A stretch of DNA of 64,000 nucleotides from Chinchilla lanigera (lineage: Eukaryota; Chordata; Mammalia; Rodentia; Chinchillidae). The DNA lies in contig NW_004955475.1 in NCBI RefSeq assembly GCF_000276665.1, positions 3,158,914-3,222,913 of the forward strand, given 5' to 3'. Shown here piece after piece: positions 1 through 10,237 of the stretch. The translations under genes were made by a program, and so were the position numbers. Each line of letters starts with the position of its first letter. Position 1 is the first letter of the stretch. The notes under the pieces are model-generated. The model made no database searches. It had not been told where the DNA came from and saw nothing but the letters and a program-made list of their open reading frames with translations.

Positions 1-155
1 CCATGTGCAGCTGAGAAAAATGTGTATTCTGATGTTGTGGGGTGGAACACTCTGTAGACATCTACTAAGTCCATTTGTTCACAGCTTTGGTTTACATCTG
101 TTATTTCCTTGCTAAGTTTTTGTCCGGTTGACCTATCTCTTTGTGTCAATAACAC
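1..155 (-). mobile_element. L1 ORF2 endonuclease-region fragment
   Basis: The sequence matches, with scattered differences, the minus-strand L1 at about 15868-16020 in this window (shared landmarks are ccatgtgcagctgag and gatgttg). This places it in the endonuclease-coding part of ORF2. It is cut by the window edge, so its full extent is unknown. No open frame of useful length remains. Confidence 0.8.
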
Positions 156-523
156 TAACATATATTAAGAAAACCTTTTAAAAATAGTTGATTATAAAAA
201 TTGTAAAAAATATAAAAATAATAACTGCTTGTTTATTGTTTTTTCAGTCTATCAGTAAAACAATTTGTGAAGTCTTAAAAGATAATTTCCAAAACTTCTC
301 AATGGCAAAGGTAAACATTAGCACTGGACATGATGGTGATTGTTTACACAAGAGTAAGACATCTAAAGGTTCTCTCTTTTTGGAGGAGAAGACTATTATT
401 AATGAAACTAGATGAGCATGTAGTGGAACATAAAATAACATCTAGGACACAAGTCAGTAACCCATCACTAAAATAAGAAGCATTTTCTAATTGCAAATAC
501 ATCCATTATGAAAATTCTTGGCT
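156..523. other. unassigned AT-rich stretch with one exon-like segment
   Basis: No repeat family was recognised here. Positions 248-310 look like a short exon on the plus strand: a T-rich tract ending in ttttttcag, 63 bases open in one frame, then aag followed by gtaaac. It encodes 21 residues that I do not recognise. Such motif pairs arise by chance in AT-rich DNA, so this is only a candidate. Confidence 0.2.
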
Positions 524-1000
524 CCTAGGACAGTGGTGTCAGTGGGAAGAGTTTAAGTCCATGCCCTGAGCCCCTTCCATTCTTGCCAGGACATTGGTGC
601 CAGTGGAAAGAGAGTAAGCCTGTGCCCTATTCCACCTCCATTGTCTCCAGGATGGTGATACTGGCAGGAAGAGTATAAACATAAGCCTGAGACTTCATCA
701 TTGTACCCTGCATGGCACTGGCAGTGCTGGCAGCAAGAGTGTAAGTCCATGCCCTGCACCTCCTCCATTGTACCCAGGAAGGTGGTACCAGTGAGAGAAG
801 TATAAGTCCGTGCCTGGTGCTTTCTCCATAGCTCTGGGACAGTAATGCCGATGAGAGAAATGTAAATTTATGCTCTTTCCTTCTTCCATTTTCCCAGGAC
901 AGTGGTGCAAACAAAAGGTTTTTAAACTCACAGCTCTCCCTTCCTCCATTGTTCCTAGACAGTGGTACCAGCAAGTGGAAAGATCTGGTGAAACAGACAC
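524..1000 (+). repeat. tandem array of about 60-bp units, probable L1 5' UTR
   Basis: About seven and a half units of 58-67 bp begin near 524, 585, 647, 706, 773, 834, 895 and 955. Each opens with a form of ccaggacagtggtgccagtg, continues with gaagagtgtaagtcc and closes near cctccattgt. The array lies directly upstream of L1 ORF1-like sequence in the same orientation, which is where rodent L1s keep promoter monomers. Promoter activity is inferred from position only. The units differ from each other at many sites, so the array is not young. Confidence 0.75.
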
Positions 1001-1117
1001 GTCCTAGGAAAACTGTGACATCAATGATTAAGGTTATCTAATATTAGAAATCTAAAAGTATCAAAACAGAAAACAAAATAAAATAGAAAATAAAAACTGA
1101 CAAAAAGAAGATGCAAA

Positions 1118-2170
1118 ATGCAATCCCAACTGCCCAGCCCACCCAGAACAAGTCCAGAACACAAAGTGATAGAGGAAATTCAAATCCAACAAATGGAACT
1201 CTCTGAAATGATAGCATCAGAAGTGGAAAAACAAGTGGAAGATGCCATAGAAAAATATCTTTAAGGTGTAAAAAGAAATTACTGTCAAAATAAAAGACAT
1301 TAAAACAGACAGATAAGCAAATAGAGAAGCTCAGGAAAATGATGGAAACTATGAATCCCAAACACAGATGAGAAATGGAATCAATGAAACAAATCAAGAC
1401 AAAAGTGCATGAGTTTAGAAACTACATTGAAATTACACATAACAGACTGAACGAAGGTGAGGATAAAATATCAGATCTAGAAGACAGGAATGCAACTAGC
1501 TACCAGAAAAAGAAAGATATTTTAAAGATTGCAAAAGACCACAAAAAATCAATGCAACAGCTACAGGATAAAGTAAAGAACAACATAAGACTGGTTGGAA
1601 TCAGTGAAAGAGCTGAAGACAGCACAAAAACCATTAAAAATCTCTTAACAGAAATAATGAAAGGAAACTTTCCAAATATGGATAAAGAACTTTTCAAATG
1701 AATAAACAAAGCATGCAGAAGTCCAGGTAGCCATGACCAAAATAAATCCACACCAAGGCTTGTAATAATCCAGATTCCAGAAATTCAGCACAAGGAGAAA
1801 GTATTACAAACAACTAGAGAAAAGAAATATATCACCAATAAAGGAAACCATTAGAATCCCAGCAGACTTCTCAACACAAACCTTAAAACAAAGACAAGCT
1901 TGAAGTAAAATATTTCAAGCTCTAAAGGAAAATAATCTTCAACTCAAATTGATGTACCAAGTAAAACTATCTTTCAACGTTTATGGAGAAATAAGATACT
2001 TTTATGACAAGGAACAACTGAAGAAATTTATTGCTCCAAAAGCATCTCTACATATTCTATGAAAGACATATTAGAAAGAGATAATAAAGACCAGAAATAC
2101 AGGAACATCAATAGAAAGAAGCCACCAGACAGGGCAAGCAACTACATAGCAGAAAGACATGGAGCAAACA
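1118..2170 (+). pseudogene. L1 ORF1 remnant (copy B)
   Basis: L1 ORF1 encodes an RNA-binding chaperone that coats L1 RNA in the retrotransposition particle. The likely start is ATG 1118, whose opening residues (MQSQLPSPPRTSPE) parallel the ORF1 start of the minus-strand L1 at 17514. A TAA at 1262 ends that frame. The longest surviving piece, 1375-1701, is rich in Lys and Glu and contains LNEGEDKISDLED, typical of the coiled-coil and adjoining part. The C-terminal region to about 2170 is present in broken frames. The length of about 1.05 kb fits a normal ORF1. It cannot encode a full protein. Confidence 0.8.
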
Positions 2171-2183
2171 TCAGGGAAATCAT

Positions 2184-3130
2184 ATGAAAAAGAAAAGCCA
2201 ATATATATCACATATAACCATCAAAGTAAATGATCTCAACTCCCCAATCAAAAGAAATAGACTGGCAGAATGGATCAAGAAGGAAGATCCAACAATATGC
2301 TGTATTGAAGAAACACACTTAACCACTCCCCTCCAAAAAATGCATAGACTGAAATTTGAAGGATGGAAAACCACTCTCCATGCCACAGGATCCCAGAAAA
2401 AAAGCAGGGGTAGTTATTCTACTTGCACACAATGCCAATTTCAAGCTAAAACTGATCAAAAGAGACAAAGAAGTTCACTACATACTCATTAAGGAAAATC
2501 TTCAAGAAGAGATAACAATCATAAATATGTATGCACAAAACATAGGTCCACCCAACCACATACAACAAGTATTATATGATATGAAAAACCAAATGAACAC
2601 TAACAAATTGTAGAGGGGATTTTAATACCTCACTCTCACAAATGGATAATCAATTAAACAAGAAAATCAACAAACAAATATTAGAATTAAGCCAAGACTG
2701 TGAACAGATGGACTTGGTAAATATCTAGAGAGTGTTTCACCTTAAATCATCAGAATGTACATTCTTCTCAGCTTCACATGGGATGTTCTCAAAAATAGAT
2801 CATATATTGGCTGAAAAACATGTTTAAGTAAATATAAAGGAATTTAAATGATCCTATGCATACTTTCTGATCATAGTGCAATGAAACTGGAAATCAATTA
2901 CAAGGGAACCCAGAAAAACTACATTAACACATGGAAATTTAACAACACCCACTGAAAAACCAATGGATCACCAAGGAAACAAAAACCAAAAATAAACAGT
3001 TTATAAAATTAAACAACAATGCTGATACAATTACTGAAACTTATGGGATGAAATGAAAGCAGTCGTATAAGGGAAATTTATAGCAATGAACTCACACATC
3101 AGGAAAGTAGAACAAGCTCAAATCAACTAA
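2184..3130 (+). pseudogene. L1 ORF2 endonuclease remnant (copy B)
   Basis: ORF2 starts at ATG 2184 with residues that include VNDLNSPIKRNRLAEWIKK and CCIEETHL. These correspond to the N-terminal apurinic-like endonuclease of L1, and the asparagine and glutamate expected in those two motifs are visible. Stops and frameshifts occur from about 2490 onward. Sequence from 2750 to 3000 still shows the SKIDH and SDHSA-type blocks in broken frames. RT is absent because of the interruptions that follow. Confidence 0.85.
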
Positions 3131-3720
3131 TAAATATTTTTTGTTCCTCAAATTATTTCTTATTTTAAAGAGACAAAAAAGACAATAAAATGATACCGAA
3201 TTTCAAAACAAGATGATAGGAAATTAACAATAGATATTATATTGCATATTGTTATCTTCAATGTAGTTGCTGAGATTACGAGGTACAGGCAGGCAAAACT
3301 GATCAAACAATATAAGCGCTAAAGATTCCTTTCAATGAACTAATATAAACTAATAGTACATTTATCTTAGCTATCTTTTGTATATATGCATATCTTTTCC
3401 CCTTCCTTCTTTTCTCTTTTTCCCCATCCTGGTTTTTCTTTCCTTTTGACCAGTTTCTTTCTCTTGCACTACGTCTATTGTACCTTTTGGCCCTTATTTA
3501 CTCTTTAAATTTCTTACACTAGGGAGACAATAAGATGTTTACAAATGTGATTCTAGCTTATTTCACTTGAGTTTGGCTTCTAGTTGCATCCATTTACCTA
3601 TAAATGCATTGAGTTTATCCCTCTTTATTGCTCAGTAGTAATTATTATATAAAAATACAACATCTTTTTTACCCATTCCTCAGTTGATAGGCATTTGGGT
3701 TGTTTCCAAGATTTAGCTAT
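3130..3720 (-). mobile_element. L1 3' end inserted in L1 copy B
   Basis: A minus-strand L1 3' end of about 590 bp. Landmarks shared with other copies here are tgataggaaattaacaat, gttatcttcaa and ctttctcttgcact. L1 copy B stops at about 3130 and resumes at about 3720 with no obvious loss, so this is a nested insertion. Flanks are similar (caaatcaac and caaattaaac) but not identical. Confidence 0.75.
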
Positions 3721-3800
3721 GACAAATTAAACAACCTCATATTGAACATCAAACTTCTAGATAAAGAAGACCGAATCAAATCCAAAACCCATACAAAGGA
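3720..3800 (+). mobile_element. L1 copy B, resumed segment
   Basis: Plus-strand ORF2 sequence continues here (acctcatattg, cttctagataaagaag) after the nested L1 end. It stops where the class II ERV LTR begins. Confidence 0.65.
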
Positions 3801-4241
3801 TGTGGAAAAGCACTCTACAGTTTACCTTTCAATTTATTACCTATATGGGACTTTGAGTCTGACTGGACCATATGATTGTATGTTTTGGAGGAAGTCTAGC
3901 AAAAGCATTAGTGTATAAGGAAATTAAAGCAGAACTTTAGTCCCTGTGGAATGCTGCTGGGACAGCACTAGATGCTTTGCTGAGATATGTCTGATGTCTA
4001 GCGAAGTCAGAGTTCAGTTCCTGGGATAATTAAACTATATTGCTCTCACTAATCCCATTGATGATTCCTCTGATTTCCCCTGTTCCTGCCTTTTGTGAAA
4101 GAATCCAAATAAAAGGTTAAAAAATTGCAATCAAGTCTTTCAGTTCTGGAGGCTGTAGCCCCTGATCCCATAATTCTGTCTCTCTTGTTTTTCTCATCAT
4201 CTCCCACAATTTGTTTTTGGAACCCCACACAAGAATCAGCA
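3801..4241 (+). mobile_element. 5' LTR of class II (ERVK-like) provirus
   Basis: An LTR of about 440 bp is inferred from position: it starts with TG near 3801, holds a polyadenylation signal AATAAA at 4108-4113, and ends in CA at 4241, immediately before a primer-binding site and gag. The start is the least certain boundary. No matching 3' LTR was found in the window. Confidence 0.6.
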
Positions 4242-4244
4242 TAT

Positions 4245-4263
4245 TGGTGAGCTGAACAGGGAC
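4245..4263 (+). other. primer-binding site, tRNA-Lys type
   Basis: The sequence tggtgagctgaacagggac is a degenerate match to the complement of the tRNA-Lys 3' end, with the gaacagggac half intact. It sits three bases after the LTR end, as expected. Lys priming is typical of betaretrovirus-like class II ERVs, which agrees with the gag, dUTPase and pol content downstream. Confidence 0.65.
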
Positions 4264-4407
4264 CTGAGAACAAAAGTAGTCTTTGAGACTTCAGAAAGGG
4301 ATTCAGTGCTCAGCAGACTTCAGAAAGGGATTCGGTGCTCGGCAGACTGGAGAAGAGTCAGGTATATACAGGTAGGTAAGCCCAATCTCCAGGATTTCTA
4401 CATCACG

Positions 4408-4639
4408 GTTACAGTAGGAACTTCTCCATCTCAACTACAAGTATATATTCAGGTTCTAAAAACTTTGCTGAAGAGCTCAGGGATAAAAGTGAAACCACAG
4501 TCTTTTACGGAATTGTTTTCTTTGACATGAAAACAATGTTACTGGTTTGAACCAAAGGGACATAATGTTTTAAACTTAAAGCAGTGAAGACTGGTTATGA
4601 AGGCTCTGAAACATGCTTATCAACAAGGGAATCTTATTC

Positions 4640-4670
<31 letters not shown>

Positions 4671-6141
4671 CTCCGGTACCGGGAACTGAACTCAAGACCT
4701 TGCGCTTGCCAGGCAGGCGCTTTTGCCGCTGAGCTAAATCCCCAGCCCCTGGAATCTTATTCCTTTACATGTTTGGTCCTTGTGTAATTTAATAACCTTG
4801 GCTTTAGAACCCATGCAATCTGAATCAGAACTGGAGATCTTGCAGGATGTGAGAAATGAGAAAGGCAAAGTCAGCTCTGATTCTGTATCAGATTATAGTT
4901 CACCTGAGGAGACTTTACTGCTTCAGGGTCAGGGACAAATTACAGAGGATGAAGGGAAGTATGGATCTTTTGGGAATCTTTTTGCTACACTAAAACTTGC
5001 CTTACCCAAAATTGACCATAAGAAAAGGAAGTTAGATCTTCCTCCACCTCCCTCCTTTGTCTCTCAAGTGTATTTTGCACAGCCCTCAGCCCCAATATAT
5101 GATAAGTCTAACCCTTTTTTGAATCCACCTCAGTTAACTGTTCAAATATCATTGCCCATGACTACAGTCATAAAGGCTGTTGCCCAAGCCAACCAGAAAG
5201 GTGATTTGCATACTTGTAAGGCTTTTGCTATGTATCCAGTTATAATTACTCAACTAACAGGTGATCAGGAAAATCCCGAAGGCTCTGTTTGATATGGTCA
5301 TGCTCCATTTTCCTTCAAAACCATTAAAAACAATTGAAGCATGCTTGTGTTTCATACAGAGTGAATTCTCCTTATACCTTTGAATTGATTTTGGGGCTGG
5401 CTGAAACTGACCACTTAATTCCATGGGACTGGGAAATGTTTGGATGCACAGTTCACAGTTCAGCTGAATTCTTTCCATTTAAAGCATGGTGGAGAGATGA
5501 GGCAGAATTAATGACCCATCACAATGCCCATGCCGATCCACTAGCTCCTATTTCATGGGCTCCAGTGATTGGTTTGGCATTAACTGAATGGTCCAATATG
5601 ATGATACTGCAATTGTCCAGACAAGAATGTATTTTTTCCAAGTATGGGAGAAGATTGCTTCTCTTTACCAAACTGTTCCCTTTGCGGTTCAGGTCATTCA
5701 AAGTGCTAATGAAATTTATGTAGAATTTATAGCTAGATTAAAAGAAGTACTTCAAAAACAGTGTCACAACCTGCTTTGAGGGAATTATAATTACAAATAA
5801 TATCTTATGATAATGCTAATTCAAAATACAAAAAGGTCTTATGGCCATTAAAATCTCAGGATACTTCAGATGAGTATATAAATGCTTGTCAGGATATAGA
5901 ATCAGAAACTTTTGAAGTAGGGTTGGTTGTAACCACTTTAAAAGGAACCTACCCATTCACCACAAAGAATGTTAAATACTTTGAGTGGGGCAAAATAGGG
6001 CACATGAAAAAGGAATGTAGATCAGGAAAACAAAGAACTGAGACCCAGATAAAACAAAAGTGTGTTGCTCCAGAAAAGCCTTTACTTTGTAAGGACTATC
6101 TTAGACATCAGAAAGAACGGCACTGGACTCATCAGTGCTGA
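4408..6141 (+). pseudogene. class II ERV gag remnant
   Basis: Remains of a betaretrovirus-like Gag, the structural polyprotein. Matrix-like sequence starts near 4408 (GTSPSQLQVYIQVLK) and is split by an ID SINE at 4640-4750. A 170-codon open segment at 4780-5292 contains a Pro-rich stretch (PPPPSF) before capsid-like sequence. Capsid-like sequence goes on in other frames at 5334-5600 and 5588-5779 (SANEIYVEFIARLKE). Nucleocapsid lies at 5923-6141: the first zinc knuckle has lost two cysteines (YFEWGKIGHMKKEC) and the second is incomplete. Several frameshifts and stops make it non-coding. Confidence 0.8.
4640..4750 (-). mobile_element. ID SINE
   Basis: A tRNA-Ala-derived ID element on the minus strand, with its A tail read as (TTTTG)n at the left. 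The 12-base target-site duplication ggaatcttattc is perfect (4628-4639 and 4751-4762). It interrupts the ERV gag and so is younger than the ERV. Confidence 0.95.
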
Positions 6142-6149
6142 TCAAAATA

Positions 6150-7075
6150 CCACAAAGATGGCACTCCTTTGATGCTATCAGGAAACTTCAGTTTGGGCCC
6201 AGCCCAGGGCCTGAGGACAAACAATATGGGGAGTCATCAGGCATTTCTAGTCAGCAATGTCTATGACCATGCTCAAGCACACTCAATGATCTCTTCACTG
6301 CCACCACGATAGCACAACCCTTGATATTCCCTGCCTGGAAAATGTCATGTTATCCCCTGCTTTAGGAGTTCATAAACTTAGAACTGGGATTTATGGGCCT
6401 CTACCTGATGGAACTGTTGATTTGCTTGTGGGGAGACTTTAATTTCTAAAGGGATTATAGTGTAAATGGTGGTGATGGACTGGGATTATAAAGATGAAAT
6501 TCAGGTTATAATGAAAACCTTACAATGATTCAAATTGAAGCAGGAGATTGTATAAGCCAATTATTACTACTGACATATATAAAAGGTCATGCTACTTCCT
6601 TAGAGCATATTGGGGGTTTTGGAAGCATGGGAGAAAAGATTTTTTGGCAAACTTATAGGGGATGAATGATTTGAGTTACAGCTAAAAATAGATGGAAAAT
6701 TTTTATAGGGTTGATGAATACAGGTGCTAATGTCATCATAATTTCTTGTCAACACTGGCCTAAACTTTGGCCTACCATGAAGGTGCCTATGCTTTTCTCT
6801 GGTGTCAGAACAATGACAGATGTTCAGTAAAGTGTTGACATTCTTCAAATTTCTGGTCCAGAAGGACAAACAGGCATTTTAAAACTGTATGTTGATGATA
6901 TAGCAGTGAATTTATGGGGCAGGAATTTGTTAATGAAGTGGGAAGCATATATAAGCATACCATATATATCATGTCAGACAAAAAAATAAGATGGCCCCAA
7001 TGCATTATAATCCTTGTGAAGTTGAAAGCTGTGTACAAGCACCTGTCATTTCCAAGGAGAGACACGGTCTTGGAT
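6150..7075 (+). pseudogene. class II ERV dUTPase/protease remnant
   Basis: Between gag and pol, 6360-6440 encodes GPLPDGTVDLLVGRL and about 6480-6520 encodes WDYKDEIQVIM, resembling dUTPase motifs that betaretroviruses carry in the pro frame. About 6690-6990 holds the aspartic protease: the active-site block reads NTGANVII, so the usual Asp is Asn, and a C-terminal WGRNLL block follows. Multiple stops are present. The order dUTPase, protease, RT supports a betaretrovirus-like origin. Confidence 0.65.
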
Positions 7076-7084
7076 ATCCAAATT

Positions 7085-7245
7085 TAGAGCAGAAGCTGGG
7101 CAAGCTGGTGCATGCCTGTAATCCTAGCACTGGGGAGGCTGAGGCAGGATGAGCTGCAAGTTTGAGACCAGTCTAGACTACAGAGTGAGCTCAAGGCCAC
7201 CATGAACTGCGTAGTGAGACTCTCTTGAAAAGACAAAAAAAAAAA
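7085..7245 (+). mobile_element. B1-type SINE
   Basis: A 7SL-derived SINE with tgcctgtaatcctagcac, ggaggctgaggcagga and an A18 tail. Two in-tandem versions of its middle segment (gactacagagtga and gaactgcgtagtga) show the internal duplication typical of rodent B1. It separates the protease and RT parts of the ERV. Confidence 0.85.
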
Positions 7246-9780
7246 AAAAAAAGAATACAGGCCACTGAGGAAAAAGGATTTGCTTTATCTTTAAAATGGC
7301 TTACTAATAAACTGATTTTGGTTGAACAGTGCCTTTTCCTAAGAAAAATTAGAAGTCCTAAGAATATTAATACAAGAAAAATTATCAGAGGGGCATATTG
7401 AAGAATCCTCTCATCCCTTGAATTTCTTTGTATTTTTTATTAGAAAGAAAGCAGGTAAATAGAGAAAAATTAATGAGGTTATTCAATCCTTCAGTCCCTT
7501 ACAAGCTGAACTATCCTCCCTTGTCATACCTAAGAATTAGAAGTTTGTTGTTCTAGACCTTAAGGATTTTTTTTTACCATTCCTTTACAACCAGCTGATA
7601 GGGAAAAATTTGCATTTACTATACTTACTTTCTATAACCAGGAGTTAGTAGAAAGATATCATTGGAAAGTACTTCCTCAAGGAATGCTGAATAGCCCCAA
7701 ACTTTGCTAATATTATGTTAATAAACCTTTAGAATTATTGCAAAAAGATTCCCAGGTGCTCTGATTATTCCCTAAATAGAAAATGTTCTTTTTTTCCTGC
7801 TAGTTCAGAAAAGTACTTGCAGGAAATATTCTGTATAGCCAAGCAGTTGTTGATTAACTTTGGATTACAGATAGCCCTAAATAAAATTGAGACTGACTAT
7901 CCCATTACTTATTTAGGTAATGTTCTTCAAAAACAACATATAATTCCCCAAAAGATCAATATTCATAAGGATCAGTCTCTCATCCTTAATGATTTTGAGA
8001 AATTATGATGAGATATTAATTGGTTACCTCCTTTTTTAGCCATTCCTATTTATGCTTTACAACAACTTTTTAATACTCTTAAAGGGAATCCAGCATTAGA
8101 TAGCCCTCAATGCCTTACAACAGAAAGAGGAAAGAATTTATCTTGGGTAGGACAATAAATACATAGAGCTCAACTAATTCATATAGATTTAATCCAAACC
8201 AGTTATACTCTTACTTTTGCCGTAATCTTATCCTCCTAAAGCTATATTATGGCAAGAAGAAGCTGTATTAGAATGGGTTTTTCTTCCACACCAGGAACAG
8301 ATGTAGCTCACTACGTACATAGATAAAATAGTTTTAATTGTGTTTAAAGGTCAATCTCTCCTATGGTAGCTATCGGGAAGAGACTCTGAGTGTATTGCTT
8401 TTTCCTTTGACAAAATAGCAGATACACCAGGCATTACAAATGAGTGACTAGTGGCAAATTGGGCTTAGTGACTATATGGGAAAGATAAACAATCACTTTC
8501 TTAATTCTAAGCTTTTACTGTTTCTTAAATAACATAATTGGATTTTACCTACAATTGTATGTTCTGGACCTGAAGAAGATGCATATTATACTGATGGTAA
8601 CAGCTGGGTAATGGAAAAGCTGGATTTTTGGAAGAATTTCAAAGTATGGCTTATCCCTTTTCATTCTGCACAAAGAACAAAACTTCAGGCAGTTACCCAA
8701 CTTTTATCAGATGTTCCAGAGTCCATTAATATTGTTATGGACTCTCATTTAATCATATAGAAACAGCCACTTTGTAAAATGATAATGACCTTGACCAATT
8801 GTTCTGCCAACTACAAAGTCATATTTGTAATGAAGATTTTTCTATTTCCATAACTCATATTTGTTCTCATTCACACCTTGCTGGCAATATGGTTAAGTAC
8901 AAGAATGAAGTTGATCAAGTTGTTGCTATTTCTTCACAAGATACTTTAGTGACTCAATTTCATACTTTGACTCATGTAAATACCAAAGGTTTATATCAAA
9001 AATTTTCTCAACTTTCCATTCAATAAGCTCATAAAATCACTTTATCTTGTCATTCTTGGAGAACACTTAATAATCTTACTTTTCAGCCTGGAACTAATCC
9101 TAGATGATTATAAAGAAGTGAGTTGTGGCAAACGGATATAACACATATTCCTATTTTTAGGAAACTTGCTTTTGTACATGTTATTATTGACACATATTCT
9201 GGCATTATATGCACCTCTGCGTAATCAGGAGAAAAATTTATACATGTTAAAAATCATTGGTTAGAATGTTTTGCTATTATAGGTAAACTTAAAGCAATCA
9301 AAACTGACAATGGACCTGCTTATACTTCCCATTCTTTCCAAGAATTCTGGTCCTTGTGGAATATTAATCGGTATACTGGCATTCCATATAATCCTCATGA
9401 TTCAGGTATGGTTGAAAGGGCATATGCTACTCTTAAATTCATGTTAGCAAAACAAAAGGGGGAGATAAGGATAGATGCTCACCATGTCAATTACTATATA
9501 AAGCCGTATTCACTTTAAAATTTCTGGATATTATTAAGGGTTCATCTACTATAGCAGCAGGAAAATATTGGGCCACCATTATTAAGGGGCTACCAGAACC
9601 AATAGGAAGCCTATCTTTTGGAAAGACATTTACACTGGAGGTATTGTTCAAACTTAGCATCAAGGATTGCTTGTGTAATTACAGACTCAGAAAAAAAAGT
9701 GCGATTACCTGCCAGAACTAGACCTCATCATGAAGCCACCAAAGAGTCAGATTCAGTTTGGATTCTCCAGTGGAAGGAGT
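7246..9780 (+). pseudogene. class II ERV pol remnant (RT, RNase H, integrase)
   Basis: Pol encodes the replication enzymes. RT-like sequence occupies about 7250-8240 in broken frames (NEVLQKQHIIPQK-type thumb sequence is near 7920). The polymerase active-site block is not recognisable. RNase H-like sequence covers about 8560-9030, with YYTDGN and MDSHL blocks and the closing HICSHSHLAGN. Integrase covers about 9030-9780. Its three catalytic acidic codons are present: Asp 9135, Asp 9306 and Glu 9414, the last two 36 codons apart (D-x35-E) in an uninterrupted stretch. A stop lies between the first two. The C-terminal tail ends at an ID SINE. Confidence 0.8.
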
Positions 9781-9787
9781 GAGAGCA

Positions 9788-9885
9788 GGGCTGGGGATTT
9801 AGCTCAGCAGCAAAGCGCCTGCCTGGCAAGCGCAAGGTCCTGAGTTCGGTTCCCGGTACCAAAGAAAAAGCAAAAAAAAAAAAGA
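9788..9885 (+). mobile_element. ID SINE
   Basis: A plus-strand ID element with box A-like tagctcagcagc and box B-like gagttcggttccc, and an A-rich tail. Flanking repeat agtgagagca occurs at 9778-9787 and 9886-9895. It sits near the end of ERV integrase. Confidence 0.95.
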
Positions 9886-9895
9886 AGTGAGAGCA

Positions 9896-10236
9896 ATTTC
9901 GCTGCTACATCACTCTCAGACACCAACAAGGAACACTAGAAACACACAACTCTCAATTTGGGGACAATTTAAGAAATTGACCCTAGATGCTGAGAAGCTG
10001 CTGAACTCCACTAGACAAGGGTTTTCAGCACTTGTATTTTTCTAAGCATGTTGACTACAATAGCCACCACAGTACATGCAACCTCTTAAGACAATTTGAC
10101 ACATCATTATTGGCATATATCCCAAATCCTCCACTAAATAAAATTATGGATTGGGCTGCTGCTTCTGCACCAATTTATGATAATGAATCTAGATGGCTTC
10201 TTGGATAATATGACACATGGAGATATTAATGCCAGG
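9896..10236 (+). pseudogene. probable ERV env 5' remnant
   Basis: After integrase, one frame reads WGQFKKLTLDAEKLLNSTRQ and then a hydrophobic stretch (about 10020-10075), which would suit a retroviral Env leader. Later sequence reads [17 protein letters not shown]. It is cut off at 10236 where minus-strand L1 begins in mid-ORF2. The assignment rests on position and a weak resemblance. Confidence 0.4.
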
Positions 10237-10237
10237 T

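Larger units (their letters stand above)
1001..3130 (+). mobile_element. L1 copy B: ORF1 and 5' part of ORF2
   Basis: Plus-strand L1 that follows the 60-bp array. It holds a decayed ORF1 and the start of ORF2, then is broken by a minus-strand L1 3' end at about 3130. The same L1 resumes at about 3720 and runs to 3800, where a class II ERV LTR starts. Insertion order is therefore L1 copy B first, then the L1 end and the ERV. Confidence 0.85.

Noticed and set aside
627..1000. Overlapping minus-strand frames of 71-115 codons with repeated motifs
   Set aside because: They arise from the 60-bp tandem array, whose unit length lets similar peptides recur. They are antisense to the L1.
524..1000. 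Short regularly spaced repeats as a possible CRISPR-like array
   Set aside because: Units are contiguous diverged tandem copies without unique spacers, and the context is a mammalian L1.
9788..9860. tRNA-like sequence with box A and box B
   Set aside because: It is the tRNA-Ala-derived head of an ID SINE with an A tail and target-site duplication, as are the other six copies. Not a tRNA gene.
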